From an uncultured Clostridia bacterium (GTDB lineage Bacteria; Bacillota; Clostridia; Oscillospirales; Oscillospiraceae): a DNA stretch of 64,000 nt. A model generated the notes under the pieces. That model was not told the DNA's origin. It searched no databases and worked only from the letters and a program-made list of their open reading frames with translations. Each line of letters opens with the position of its first letter. Positions within the stretch are counted from its first letter, which is position 1. The stretch covers positions 62,001 through 126,000 of the forward strand of contig CAMHMZ010000002.1 in NCBI GenBank assembly GCA_946186375.1, written 5' to 3'. Below, piece after piece: positions 16,256-24,137 of the stretch. The position numbers were made by a program, and so were the translations under genes.

Positions 16256-18256
16256 TCAGGAGATATCAGCCAGGTCGAGATATTTATAGCCGAACTCGGA
16301 GATGAAGTTCTTTCTCCCGTTCAGATCGTCCCCGAGCAGAAGCTCGAAGACCTCGGCCATGTGCTGCGCGTCCTCGGGCATCACCTTGATGAGGCGGCGC
16401 GTCTCGGGGTTCATGGTGGTCATCCACATCATATCCGGGTCGTTCTCGCCGAGGCCCTTACTGCGGCTGATGCTGGCCTTCGCGCCGCCGAGCTTGTCGA
16501 GGATCTCGGCTTTCTCCCGGTCGGTGTAAGCAAAATAAGTTTTGCCCTTGCAGTTGATCTCATACAGCGGAGACTCCGCGATGTACACATAGCCCTCGCG
16601 GATCAATGTCGGCACGAGGCGGTAGAGCATGGTGAGAATGAGCGTGCGGATATGGTAGCCGTCCACATCGGCGTCGGTGCAGATGACAACCTTGCTCCAG
16701 CGGAGATTGTTCAGATCGAAGTTTGAAAGATCCTTTGTGTGCTTGTCCTTTACCTCCACGCCGCAGCCGAGGACCTTCATGAGGTCGGTGATGATCTCGC
16801 TTTTGAAGATGCGCACATAATCGGCCTTGAGGCAGTTGAGGATCTTGCCGCGCACGGGCATGATGCCCTGATATTCGGCGTCGCGGCTGAGCTTGACCGA
16901 GCCGAGAGCCGAGTCACCCTCCACGATGTAGATCTCGCGCTTTTCCGGATCGCGGCTGCGGCAGTCGACGAATTTCTGTACGCGGTTGGAGATATCCACC
17001 TTTCCGGTGAGCTGGCGTTTGATGTTCTGCCGCGTCCGTTCTGCCGTTTCGCGGGAGCGCTTGTTGATCAGCACCTGCTCGGCGATCCGGTCGGCCTCCG
17101 GCTTGTTTTCGATGAAATAGACCTCGAGCTGCGCCTTGAGCCATTCGGTCATGGCCGTCTGGATAAAGCGGTTGTTGATGGCCTTCTTCGTCTGGTTTTC
17201 GTAAGAGGTCTGGGTGGAAAAGCAGTTTGTCACCAGCACAAGGCAGTCCTGCACGTCCTGGAATTTGATGGGCTGCTCGTTTTTCTGGTACTTCCCCTGC
17301 TTCTTGAGATAGGCGTCGATCACATAGGGAAAGGCATTCTTGACCGCCCGGTCTGGAGAGCCGCCGTTTTCCAGGAAGGAAGAGTTGTGATAATATTCGA
17401 TCGTCTGGACATCCTGCTTGTTGGAAAAGCAAAAGGCGGCAGAGAGCTTGACCTTGTATTCCGGCTTGTCCTCGCGGTCGCGGCCCTTGCGCTCGGCCGA
17501 GATGAAGTAGGGCGCAGTGAGCGCTCCCTCTCCTGCCAGCTCCGTCACATAGTCCTGAATGCCGTTATCATAGCGGTAATCCGTGGTTTCGAATTTGCTG
17601 CCGCGCTGCAGCCGCAGGCGGAAGGTGATCCCCGCGTTGACAACGGCCTGCTTGTGCATGACGTCGCGGAAATAGTCCTCGGGGACAGCGATGTCGGTGA
17701 AGACCTCCCGGTCGGGCAGCCAGCGGATCGTGGTACCGGTCTTTTTCCGGTCGGCCGGAGAGATCTTCAGCTGCTGGCCCTTTTTCCCGACGGGCTTACC
17801 TTTTTTGAAGCCGATCTCGTACTTGTTGCCGTCTCTCCACACCGTGACGAGCATATATTCCGAGGCGTACTGCGTGGCGCAGGAGCCGAGCCCGTTGAGG
17901 CCCAGCGAATATTCATAGTTGCCGCCGTCGGCGTTTTTATACTTGCCGCCCGCGTACAGCTCACAGAAGACGAGCTCCCAGTTGAAGCGCTTTTCCGTGG
18001 GGTTATAGTCCATCGGGCAGCCGCGGCCGAAGTCCTCCACTTCGATCGAATGATCCTCAAAGTACGTAAGCGTGATCAGATCGCCGTGCCCCTCGCGCGC
18101 TTCGTCGATGGAGTTGGAGAGGATCTCAAAGGCCGCGTGTTCGCAGCCCTCCAGCCCGTCCGAGCCGAAGATGACCGCCGGACGCTGCCGGACGCGCTCC
18201 TCGTCCTTGAGCTGGATGATGTCGTCGTTGCCGTATTGGACGCTGTTTTTGCTCAT
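16256..18256 (-). CDS. parE: Type IIA topoisomerase subunit B (ParE/GyrB-like)
   Basis: 666 aa from MSKNSVQYGNDDIIQL; the ORF track adds 17 residues lying just downstream of a sigma-A promoter but without an RBS. GHKL ATPase motifs: ILSNSIDEA, EDFGRGCPMD, GLNGLGSCAT. The TOPRIM domain has EGDSALGSVK and DADVDGYHIRTL. The C-terminus includes SRSKGLGENDPDMMW. It supplies ATP-driven strand passage to ParC. It is the first gene of parE-parC-yitT-lipoprotein. The sequence differs from housekeeping GyrB in spacing (GSDGLEGCEHAAFEILSN), typical of the Clostridia topoisomerase IV-like pair. Confidence 0.92.
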   Translation of the reverse strand: MSKNSVQYGNDDIIQLKDEERVRQRPAVIFGSDGLEGCEHAAFEILSNSIDEAREGHGDLITLTYFEDHSIEVEDFGRGCPMDYNPTEKRFNWELVFCELYAGGKYKNADGGNYEYSLGLNGLGSCATQYASEYMLVTVWRDGNKYEIGFKKGKPVGKKGQQLKISPADRKKTGTTIRWLPDREVFTDIAVPEDYFRDVMHKQAVVNAGITFRLRLQRGSKFETTDYRYDNGIQDYVTELAGEGALTAPYFISAERKGRDREDKPEYKVKLSAAFCFSNKQDVQTIEYYHNSSFLENGGSPDRAVKNAFPYVIDAYLKKQGKYQKNEQPIKFQDVQDCLVLVTNCFSTQTSYENQTKKAINNRFIQTAMTEWLKAQLEVYFIENKPEADRIAEQVLINKRSRETAERTRQNIKRQLTGKVDISNRVQKFVDCRSRDPEKREIYIVEGDSALGSVKLSRDAEYQGIMPVRGKILNCLKADYVRIFKSEIITDLMKVLGCGVEVKDKHTKDLSNFDLNNLRWSKVVICTDADVDGYHIRTLILTMLYRLVPTLIREGYVYIAESPLYEINCKGKTYFAYTDREKAEILDKLGGAKASISRSKGLGENDPDMMWMTTMNPETRRLIKVMPEDAQHMAEVFELLLGDDLNGRKNFISEFGYKYLDLADIS

Positions 18257-18330
18257 AATCCCTTGCCTTTCAGAAAACACAATATCTTGCGGAATAATGC
18301 AGGTCATAGCTTACCTATTTTAACTTATAT

Positions 18331-18359
18331 AGTATATCGCATCTTTTTTGTTTTTTCAA
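18331..18359 (-). promoter_or_regulatory. Sigma-A promoter of the parE-parC operon
   Basis: On the minus strand, TTGAAA, 17 nt, TATACT, about 75 nt upstream of the parE ATG chosen here. Confidence 0.75.
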
Positions 18360-18400
18360 GTCTTTCCCCCGCTGTGCTTCTTTTCTTCGCATTTACAGAA

Positions 18401-18430
18401 AACACCTCGCCGTAAAGACGAGGTGTTTTT
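18401..18430 (-). terminator. Terminator of the SH3-like lipoprotein gene
   Basis: Stem ACACCTCG / CGAGGTGT with T-rich flanks on both sides, 19 nt after the lipoprotein stop codon. Confidence 0.7.
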
Positions 18431-18448
18431 CGTGTCTGATCTGAATCT

Positions 18449-19339
18449 TTATTTACCGGTATCGACTTCGGAGAGGAACTTGGCGTTGACCCAGCCCTTG
18501 ACTGTCTTGGTTTCGACATAGGTAAAGCCGTTGACCGTCTTATAGGCCGTGACCTTGGTGTTGGGCTCCATGGTCGTCATGTGCGTGAAGACTCCGTACG
18601 GATCGTACAGGACATAGACCTTGTTGTCATGCGACATGATCATTTTCTTTCCGTCGTCGGTCTTGCCGCTGACAAGGACAGGTGTATCATTGCCGTCGCA
18701 GACGAACTGGTTGGTGCCCCAGGCGTAGAGGCCGCCGGAGGTTACGAACAGCGCGTAGCCATCCTTCTGCGCGAGCACGGAAACGACGGTGCCGTTATTG
18801 ATCTTTCCGATCTTCTCGGCTTCCTTGCTGGGGGCGTACAGCTCATAGATGCAGATGCCGCGGCTGCCCAGGATCGTCTTGTTGACGGGAGCGGAGAGGA
18901 AGTACGCGTCTTCCGGGATCTCGAGCGACGCGCTCTGCGCCTTCATCTTTTCGATATGCTCGTCGTACCAGTGCGTTTCCGCGGCAACAGGCTCTTCGGT
19001 CTCAGTCGGGGCCTCGGTCTCAGTCGGGGTCTCGGTCTCAGTCGGGGCCTCGGTCTCAGTCGGGGTCTCGGTCTTGGTCTCAGCGGGCTCCTGCTCCTCG
19101 GCGGGGGCAGCCTGCTCGGGCTCTACCGTCTCGGTCAGACCGCAGCGCGTGCACTCTCTCGTGGTCTCGTCCTTTTGGATCCAGTCATGGCCAAGAGGCT
19201 CTCCGTTCTGGATCCCGCATTTTTCACATACCTGCGGCTCTGTGCAGGTCGCTTCCTTCCAGCTGTGGCTGCACTCACCGCACGCGGCCAGCATGAATAC
19301 CAGCATGGCGGCAGCCAGGATCGTGGTGATCTTTTTCAT
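18449..19339 (-). CDS. Lipoprotein with Cys-rich repeat, acidic spacer and SH3-like tail
   Basis: 296 aa from MKKITTILAAAM, with GGAGG 8 nt upstream. Lipobox LAAC, so it is anchored to the outer face of the membrane. Next come two CxxxxC/CxxC modules (CTEPQVCEKCG, ECTRCG) of the type found in Clostridia surface proteins, then a TETEAPTETE spacer. The C-terminal ~100 residues include a bacterial SH3-like stretch (KVTAYKTVNGFTYVETKTVKGWVNAKFL). SH3-like tails usually bind cell-wall glycans. Monocistronic, with its own promoter and terminator. Exact function unknown. Confidence 0.75.
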   Translation of the reverse strand: MKKITTILAAAMLVFMLAACGECSHSWKEATCTEPQVCEKCGIQNGEPLGHDWIQKDETTRECTRCGLTETVEPEQAAPAEEQEPAETKTETPTETEAPTETETPTETEAPTETEEPVAAETHWYDEHIEKMKAQSASLEIPEDAYFLSAPVNKTILGSRGICIYELYAPSKEAEKIGKINNGTVVSVLAQKDGYALFVTSGGLYAWGTNQFVCDGNDTPVLVSGKTDDGKKMIMSHDNKVYVLYDPYGVFTHMTTMEPNTKVTAYKTVNGFTYVETKTVKGWVNAKFLSEVDTGK

Positions 19340-19370
19340 ATCATTTCCTCCAATCATTGAGATCGGCGTC

Positions 19371-19399
19371 ATTTTACATATCCTGGGCAGACAATGCAA
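19371..19399 (-). promoter_or_regulatory. Promoter of the SH3-like lipoprotein gene
   Basis: On the minus strand, TTGCAT, 17 nt, TAAAAT, about 30 nt upstream of the ATG. Confidence 0.65.
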
Positions 19400-19523
19400 G
19401 ACAATCTTAAGGCAAGTGTCAAAATCTTAAGCTTAAGAATCCTTAATTTACGCAAAAGGCGGGCCGCATGGCGGCCCGCCCCGCGGCGGATATTCCCTTT
19501 TTCCCGGGGAACTCTCCGCTCAC
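19400..19523. other. Divergent intergenic region with palindromes
   Basis: Together with the promoters either side, this fills the 346-nt gap between the lipoprotein and bofA. It contains the 12-bp palindrome CTTAAGCTTAAG near 19426 and a 10-bp GC hairpin GGCGGGCCGC/GCGGCCCGCC at 19458-19480 with no T-run. No gene was seen. Confidence 0.5.
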
Positions 19524-19552
19524 TTGACAATTTGCTGTTTTGGATGTATTCA
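19524..19552 (+). promoter_or_regulatory. Promoter of the bofA operon
   Basis: TTGACA, 17 nt, TATTCA. It lies about 135 nt upstream of the bofA ATG. Confidence 0.55.
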
Positions 19553-19685
19553 TATATCAAAGGATATATGCTTTGCATCCGGCTCTTCTGTCTTTTTTGA
19601 CGCCCAGCGCCTTGTCCGGGCATAGTATATGCAGGAAGAGATGATCATACGCAGACAGTTTCTGCCTGTCGGGAAAGGAGTGCGT

Positions 19686-19949
19686 ATGGAGACCGTTTCC
19701 GGCCTTCTGCTGCTGGCCGCCGTCGTGGTCGGTGTTATTCTGCTTATCAAGCTTCTCGCTTCGCCGTTCAAAAAGATCTTCAAGCTCTTGCTCAACGCCG
19801 TCATGGGCTTTGTGATGCTCTACGCCGTCAATTTCTTCGGCGCCTTTATCGGCATCGAGCTTGAAATCAATCTCATCAACGCCCTCGTGGCGGGCTTTCT
19901 CGGCGTGCCGGGGATCGTGCTGCTCGTCGCGCTGAAGTTCCTGCTATGA
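19686..19949 (+). CDS. bofA: Pro-sigmaK processing inhibitor BofA family protein
   Basis: 87 aa from METVSGLLLLAAVVVGV, with AAAGGAG 7 nt upstream; the ORF-track start is too early. Almost entirely hydrophobic, about three membrane segments, with the family pattern LLIKLLASPFKKIFKLLLNAV and a conserved NF.GA..G..I..N..NAL..G.LG.PG (NALVAGFLGVPGIVLL). In Bacillus, BofA with SpoIVFA holds the SpoIVFB protease inactive until sigma-K is needed in the mother cell. Its presence indicates a sporulating lineage. Its stop codon overlaps the next start (ATGA). Confidence 0.85.
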   Translation: METVSGLLLLAAVVVGVILLIKLLASPFKKIFKLLLNAVMGFVMLYAVNFFGAFIGIELEINLINALVAGFLGVPGIVLLVALKFLL

Positions 19950-20527
19950 AAAAGCACCTGTTTCTGACCGGGCTTTCCTTTTTGGGAAGCCCGTCTCCCC
20001 TGCGTGAGGTGCTTGGCCCATCGCTGAGCGTCGCGGGCGGCTTTGTCACGGAGGCCGTCGAGGAGACAGAGCAGTCGCTGCGCGTCGTTTTGAAGCCCGC
20101 TGCGGCCGCCGGAGGCGTGGAGGGCTTTGAGACACCGCTGATCTACGAACGGCGGGGCGAACTTGTTACAAAGGATAACGAGGTGTTTCGCTCGCTGGGT
20201 GTCCGGCTTTTGTCCGAGGCCGTCTATTATCCCTTCGCCGTGCTCGACCGGATCGGCGGCTATGAGCTGGTCGTGCCGCAGTTTCGCGGTGCGCTCTCCG
20301 AGCTTCTTTCCTCCGAGACGCCGCTGGCCGGCGTGCTCGTCTCCCCGTCTGACGCCGCTGCGATCGGGCAAAGCCTCGGTCTCGGCGAGCGGTATCTGCT
20401 GCTCAACAAGCGCCTGCACGAGGCGCTGCGGGAGGATAAGGACACGCTCGTGCTCGACGCGGCCGCCTCCTCGCCCGACGCTGTGCGCCGTATCCTGCAG
20501 CAGTGGGCGCGGGAATACGTGTTTTAA
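19946..20527 (+). CDS. THEP1-like NTPase-fold protein lacking an intact P-loop
   Basis: 193 aa. The N-terminus MKKHLFLTG and the later AGGFVTEAVEE resemble the THEP1/NTPase_1 family (nucleoside triphosphatases that start FLTGppGvGKTT and contain GFyTeE). Here the Walker A loop is replaced by GLSFLGSPSPLREV, with no GK[ST], so NTP hydrolysis is doubtful. No second recognised domain. It overlaps bofA by 4 nt and is presumably translated with it, which might connect it to sporulation. The family call rests on a few motifs, hence moderate confidence. Confidence 0.55.
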   Translation: MKKHLFLTGLSFLGSPSPLREVLGPSLSVAGGFVTEAVEETEQSLRVVLKPAAAAGGVEGFETPLIYERRGELVTKDNEVFRSLGVRLLSEAVYYPFAVLDRIGGYELVVPQFRGALSELLSSETPLAGVLVSPSDAAAIGQSLGLGERYLLLNKRLHEALREDKDTLVLDAAASSPDAVRRILQQWAREYVF

Positions 20528-20557
20528 ATACTTTCTGGTTCGCTGAAAATTTTTCCC

Positions 20558-20585
20558 TTGACAAAACAAGATATTCTGCTATAAT
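20558..20585 (+). promoter_or_regulatory. Consensus sigma-A promoter of tRNA-Leu(GAG)
   Basis: TTGACA, 16 nt, TATAAT. It lies about 75 nt upstream of the tRNA. Confidence 0.85.
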
Positions 20586-20659
20586 AACCCATGCCTTAAA
20601 TGCGGCAGGCGCCAAACGGTGATCGCGGTTTTAAATGCAATCGATGCACCGGCGCATAT

Positions 20660-20744
20660 GCGAGAGTGCTGGAACAGGTAGACAGGCACGTTTGAGGGGC
20701 GTGTGTCAACCGACGTGGGAGTTCAAGTCTCCTCTCTCGCACCA
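20660..20744 (+). tRNA. tRNA-Leu (anticodon GAG)
   Basis: Class II tRNA with acceptor GCGAGAG/CTCTCGC, anticodon loop TTGAGGG (anticodon GAG), variable arm, T-loop TTCAAGT and encoded CCA. 85 nt including CCA. Unlike the other two tRNA-Leu genes here it has no tRNA-like repeats behind it. Confidence 0.95.
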
Positions 20745-20745
20745 G

Positions 20746-20778
20746 ACAGTCCATCCGAAAGGATGGGCTGTTTTTTTG
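20746..20778 (+). terminator. Terminator of tRNA-Leu(GAG)
   Basis: ACAGTCCATCC / GGATGGGCTGT stem with a GAAA loop, then a run of T residues. Confidence 0.85.
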
Positions 20779-20893
20779 CCGTTCGATGCAAAACGCGCTC
20801 CCGTATCTTTACCGCGGGGGCTTGTTTTATTGTGTACTCTCCTCTCGCCGTTGAAAGCCTCCGTGTTCCGGCAGCTTCTTTGAAATTGGAAAA

Positions 20894-20919
20894 TCGGCGC
20901 GGACATCTGTCCGCGCCGA
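20894..20919 (-). terminator. Terminator of the mrp-nifX-like operon
   Basis: Perfect 12-bp stem TCGGCGCGGACA / TGTCCGCGCCGA. On the minus strand it is followed by TTTTCC. Next to it is the 16-bp sequence CTGAAAACTGAAAACT, which recurs at 36576. Confidence 0.75.
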
Positions 20920-20942
20920 CCTCTGAAAACTGAAAACTCTTT

Positions 20943-21359
20943 TCAGCAGCCGCAGCCGCAGTCTCCCCCGCAGCCGCAGTCCGGGCCGCAGGAGCCGCCG
21001 CAGCCGGAACAGCCTCCGCCGCAGCCGCCCTCTTCGCCGCCCAGGATGGGCAGGCGGCCGAGGACGAGCAGCTCCGCCGCCGTGTCCGCGTCGCCGCAGT
21101 AGCCGACCACGGGCACGACGCCCATGCTCAGGAGCGCTGCCTTGGCAGAGGGGCCCATGTTGCCGCTGATCACCGCGTCCACGTCCTCGTCCTTCATGCG
21201 CTGCGCCATGGCCTCGTGGCCGCTGAGTCCGCTGACGTCGATGAGGCGCTTGGTGCCGCGCTCGACATCGCCCTCCGGGAAATCATAGAGGGCAAACTGC
21301 ATGGCGTGGCCGAAATGCTCGTAAATCTCTCCGTCGTGATAGCTGACCGCGATCTTCAT
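20943..21359 (-). CDS. NifX/NafY-like protein with Cys-Gly-rich tail
   Basis: 138 aa. The first ~105 residues match the dinitrogenase iron-molybdenum cofactor biosynthesis fold (MKIAVSYHDGEIYEHFGHAMQFALYDF, DAVISGNMGPSAKAAL), a small RNase H-like domain that binds metal cofactors or Fe-S clusters. The last ~30 residues are nearly all Cys and Gly, with nine cysteines (SGCGGSCGPDCGCGGDC), a likely metal-binding tail. It overlaps the Mrp ATPase gene by 4 nt, so Fe-S cluster handling is the likely shared role. No nitrogenase genes are visible, so nitrogen fixation should not be inferred. Confidence 0.85.
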   Translation of the reverse strand: MKIAVSYHDGEIYEHFGHAMQFALYDFPEGDVERGTKRLIDVSGLSGHEAMAQRMKDEDVDAVISGNMGPSAKAALLSMGVVPVVGYCGDADTAAELLVLGRLPILGGEEGGCGGGCSGCGGSCGPDCGCGGDCGCGC

Positions 21360-22183
21360 TTCAGCAGGCCCTCCACCACATCGGCGATCGGCGCGATATG
21401 CGCTCCGTCCACGGACTCCACCTCGCCCGCGTCGACCATGACGGCGATCGCCGGGTCGATAGGCAGACGCGCGGTGTGCTCAATGCCGAAGGCCTCGGCC
21501 GTCTCCGCCACATGGCTCTCGCCAAAGATGGCATGCTCCTTGCCGCAGTCGGGGCACTTGAAATACGCCATGTTCTCTACGAGCCCAAGCACGGGGATGT
21601 TCATCATGTCCGCCATGTTGACGGCCTTCGCCACGATCATGCTCACGAGATCCTGGGGGCTTGTGACGATGACGACGCCGTCGATGGGCAAAGACTGGAA
21701 CACGGTCAGCGGCACGTCGCCAGTTCCGGGAGGCATGTCGACGAACATGAAGTCCACGTCCTGCCACAGCACGTCCGTCCAGAACTGGGTCACCGCACCG
21801 GCGATGACCGGGCCGCGCCAGACGACGGGCTCCGTCGCCTCCTGCAGGATGAGATTCATGCTCATGATCTGCAGACCCGTGTGCGTCGTGACCGGGAGCA
21901 GATATTCATCGGTGCCATAGGCGTGCTGGGTGATGCCGAAGGAGGCCGGGATGGAGGGACCGGTGATGTCCGCGTCGAGCACCGCCGCGTGGTAGCCGCG
22001 GCGCTGCATCTCGCTGGCGAGCAGGCTCGTCACGAGGCTCTTGCCGACGCCGCCCTTGCCGCTGACGACGGCGATGACCTTTTTGACCGACGCGCCCTCG
22101 CGCAGGTTTTTCCGAAAATCCACCTTGCGGCTCTCGCAATCGACCTGGCAGGTGGAGCAGTCATGCGTGCATTCGTTGCTCAT
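21356..22183 (-). CDS. mrp: Mrp/NBP35 family iron-sulfur cluster carrier ATPase
   Basis: 275 aa. It opens with a Cys cluster (CTHDCSTCQVDC), then the deviant Walker A loop GKGGVGKS near residue 42, switch I DADITGPSIP, switch II DMPPGTGD, and a CPDCG pair (FKCPDCGKEH) that can hold a bridging Fe4S4 cluster at the dimer interface. The family carries and delivers Fe-S clusters in an ATP-dependent way. The start follows GGAG by an unusually long spacing (about 15 nt). First gene of a two-gene unit with the NifX-like protein. Confidence 0.92.
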   Translation of the reverse strand: MSNECTHDCSTCQVDCESRKVDFRKNLREGASVKKVIAVVSGKGGVGKSLVTSLLASEMQRRGYHAAVLDADITGPSIPASFGITQHAYGTDEYLLPVTTHTGLQIMSMNLILQEATEPVVWRGPVIAGAVTQFWTDVLWQDVDFMFVDMPPGTGDVPLTVFQSLPIDGVVIVTSPQDLVSMIVAKAVNMADMMNIPVLGLVENMAYFKCPDCGKEHAIFGESHVAETAEAFGIEHTARLPIDPAIAVMVDAGEVESVDGAHIAPIADVVEGLLK

Positions 22184-22225
22184 GAGTTCTGATACACTCT
22201 CCTTAATAATATAATTGCTGTCCGT

Positions 22226-22253
22226 ATTATACCCGATTCCCTGTCTTTGTCAA
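22226..22253 (-). promoter_or_regulatory. Consensus promoter of the mrp operon
   Basis: On the minus strand, TTGACA, 16 nt, TATAAT. It is divergent from the ftsW promoter about 70 nt away. Confidence 0.8.
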
Positions 22254-22324
22254 TGGCGGGGCGCCGTGCATGCGTTTCCTCTCCCGTGATTTGCGTAGCC
22301 TTTCCCGTTTTCGTCATCGTTTAC

Positions 22325-22353
22325 TTGTCAAAGCGCGGCGGGAATGGTATACT
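22325..22353 (+). promoter_or_regulatory. Promoter of the FHA-FtsW/PBP operon
   Basis: TTGTCA, 17 nt, TATACT. Transcription should start near 22360, downstream of the ATG used by the ORF track at 22344, which moves the start to GTG 22389. Confidence 0.75.
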
Positions 22354-22388
22354 ATAGAGTGTATTATTATGTAAAGTCGAGGCCGCTT

Positions 22389-24137
22389 GTGGACATTTTT
22401 CTTACCTACAGCCTGACGGCGACAAAATACGTGCTCATCATCCTCTCCGTGACGATCCTGATCCGCTGCCTGCGCAGCATGCTCAGCGACCGTTACGAGT
22501 CGGAGACCTGGGCCTATATCCGTCTCGGGCGGGAGACGCTGCCCGTGACGCACTGGGAGAACGTGATCGGACGCTCGCGCAGCGCCGATATCCGCGTCGA
22601 CCGCAAGGGCGTGGGCCGCGTGCACGCGATCCTCAAGCGCAGCGACAAGGGCGTCTGGACCATCTACGACGTCTTTTCACGCCGCGGCGTCTGGGTAAAC
22701 TCCGTCAAGGTCGGCCCGCGCGGGATGAACCTCGACACGGGCGACGTCATCAATCTCAACGGCGCGACCGTCCGCTTTCAGGACATCACCACCGCCAGGC
22801 GTCAGAAGCTCGAGGCGCAGCGCACCAGCGCGGGCAAAAGCGTCTCCCCGCTCGGGACGATTTTGGAGCTCTCGGTCTTCGAGCTGTTTCTGCTGCTGCA
22901 GCACGCCATGACGGCGCAGGAGGAATACCTGCCCTCGATCGGCCTTGCCTTCGGTCTGCTGCTGGCGCTCGAATGGGCCTGCTATCTCTCGATGCGCCTG
23001 ATGGGGCGCTCCGGCTTTGAGGTGGAGACCCTGGCCTTCTATCTGACGGCGCTCGGCCTCTCTGTGGCGGCCAGCTCCACGCCGGAGGACATGTACAAGC
23101 AGATTTTGCTGCTGACGGCGGCGATCGTGCTGTTTCTCCTCATGGGCTGGTGGCTGCGCAGCCTCCATCGCACAACGCTCATGCGCACCGTCTTTGCCGT
23201 CGGGGCGCTGGCGCTGCTGGCCGTGAACGTGCTGGCCAGCGACGTCGTCTTCGGCGCGCGCAACTGGCTGGAATTCGGCGGCTACTCCTTCCAGCCCTCG
23301 GAGCTTGTGAAGGTCGCTTACCTCTACGTCGGCGCCTCCACGCTCGACAGGCTCTACCGCAAGAAAAACCTGTTCGTGTTCATCGCCTTCTCGGCCGCCT
23401 GCGTCATCGCGCTGGCCCTCATCGGCGACTTCGGCACGGCGCTCGTCTTCTTCACCTGCTTTCTGGTCATCTCTTTCATGCGCTCCGGCTCCATCGCCAC
23501 GGTGCTGCTGGCTGTCGCGGGCGCCGTGATGGCGGGCGTGCTCGCCGTCAGCGCGCGGCCCTACATTGGGCAGCGCTTCGCCTCATGGGGGCACGTTTGG
23601 GACGATATCTACGGCGCGGGCTTCCAGCAGAGCCGCGCCATGTCCGCCGCAGCGGGCGGCGGGCTCTTCGGCAAGGGCGCGGGCTCCGGCTGGCTCAAGC
23701 ACATCTTCGCGGCCAACACCGACCTTGTCTTCGGCATGGTCTGCGAGGAGCAGGGGCTCATCATCGGCATCTGCGCGGTACTGGCCGTGCTGGCCATGGC
23801 CTTTTTCGCCGTGCGCTCGGCGCGGCACGGCCGCTCGGCCTACTACGCCATTGCCGCCTGCGGCGCTATGAGCATGCTGATGGTGCAGATGGCGCTGAAC
23901 GTCTTCGGCTCGATGGATATCCTGCCCTTCACGGGCGTCACCTTCCCCTTTGTCAGCCGCGGCGGCTCGTCGCTGCTGTCCTGCTGGATGCTGATGGCCT
24001 TCCTCAAGGGCGCCGACACGCGGCGCGACGCGAGCTTTGTCGTAAAGCCCGTGAACACCATCGAAGAATACGAGGTCGTCTACGACGCCGAGCGCGACAA
24101 GTATGACTATGACGACGACGGGAGGGGCCAGGCATGA
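22389..24137 (+). CDS. FHA domain-FtsW/RodA/SpoVE fusion glycosyltransferase
   Basis: 582 aa from GTG (VDIFLTYSLTATKYV), preceded by GAGG. A first membrane helix anchors a cytosolic FHA domain (residues ~60-140: VIGRSRSADIRV, RVHAILKR, GVWVNSVKV), which reads phosphothreonine. A ten-helix SEDS core follows, with the conserved loop GARNWL...FQPSELVK and the C-terminal PFVSRGGSS. SEDS proteins polymerise lipid II into glycan strands together with a class B PBP, and here one is encoded next with a 4-nt overlap. The FHA suggests control by a Ser/Thr kinase such as PrkC/Stk. Whether it serves division, elongation or spore cortex is not evident. Confidence 0.93.
   Translation: MDIFLTYSLTATKYVLIILSVTILIRCLRSMLSDRYESETWAYIRLGRETLPVTHWENVIGRSRSADIRVDRKGVGRVHAILKRSDKGVWTIYDVFSRRGVWVNSVKVGPRGMNLDTGDVINLNGATVRFQDITTARRQKLEAQRTSAGKSVSPLGTILELSVFELFLLLQHAMTAQEEYLPSIGLAFGLLLALEWACYLSMRLMGRSGFEVETLAFYLTALGLSVAASSTPEDMYKQILLLTAAIVLFLLMGWWLRSLHRTTLMRTVFAVGALALLAVNVLASDVVFGARNWLEFGGYSFQPSELVKVAYLYVGASTLDRLYRKKNLFVFIAFSAACVIALALIGDFGTALVFFTCFLVISFMRSGSIATVLLAVAGAVMAGVLAVSARPYIGQRFASWGHVWDDIYGAGFQQSRAMSAAAGGGLFGKGAGSGWLKHIFAANTDLVFGMVCEEQGLIIGICAVLAVLAMAFFAVRSARHGRSAYYAIAACGAMSMLMVQMALNVFGSMDILPFTGVTFPFVSRGGSSLLSCWMLMAFLKGADTRRDASFVVKPVNTIEEYEVVYDAERDKYDYDDDGRGQA

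Noticed and set aside
13938-16289. 783-aa plus-strand ORF
   Set aside because: Antisense shadow of parC with no recognisable domain.
20943-22183. Nitrogen fixation locus
   Set aside because: NifX-like and Mrp proteins occur widely without nitrogenase; no nifHDK is present.
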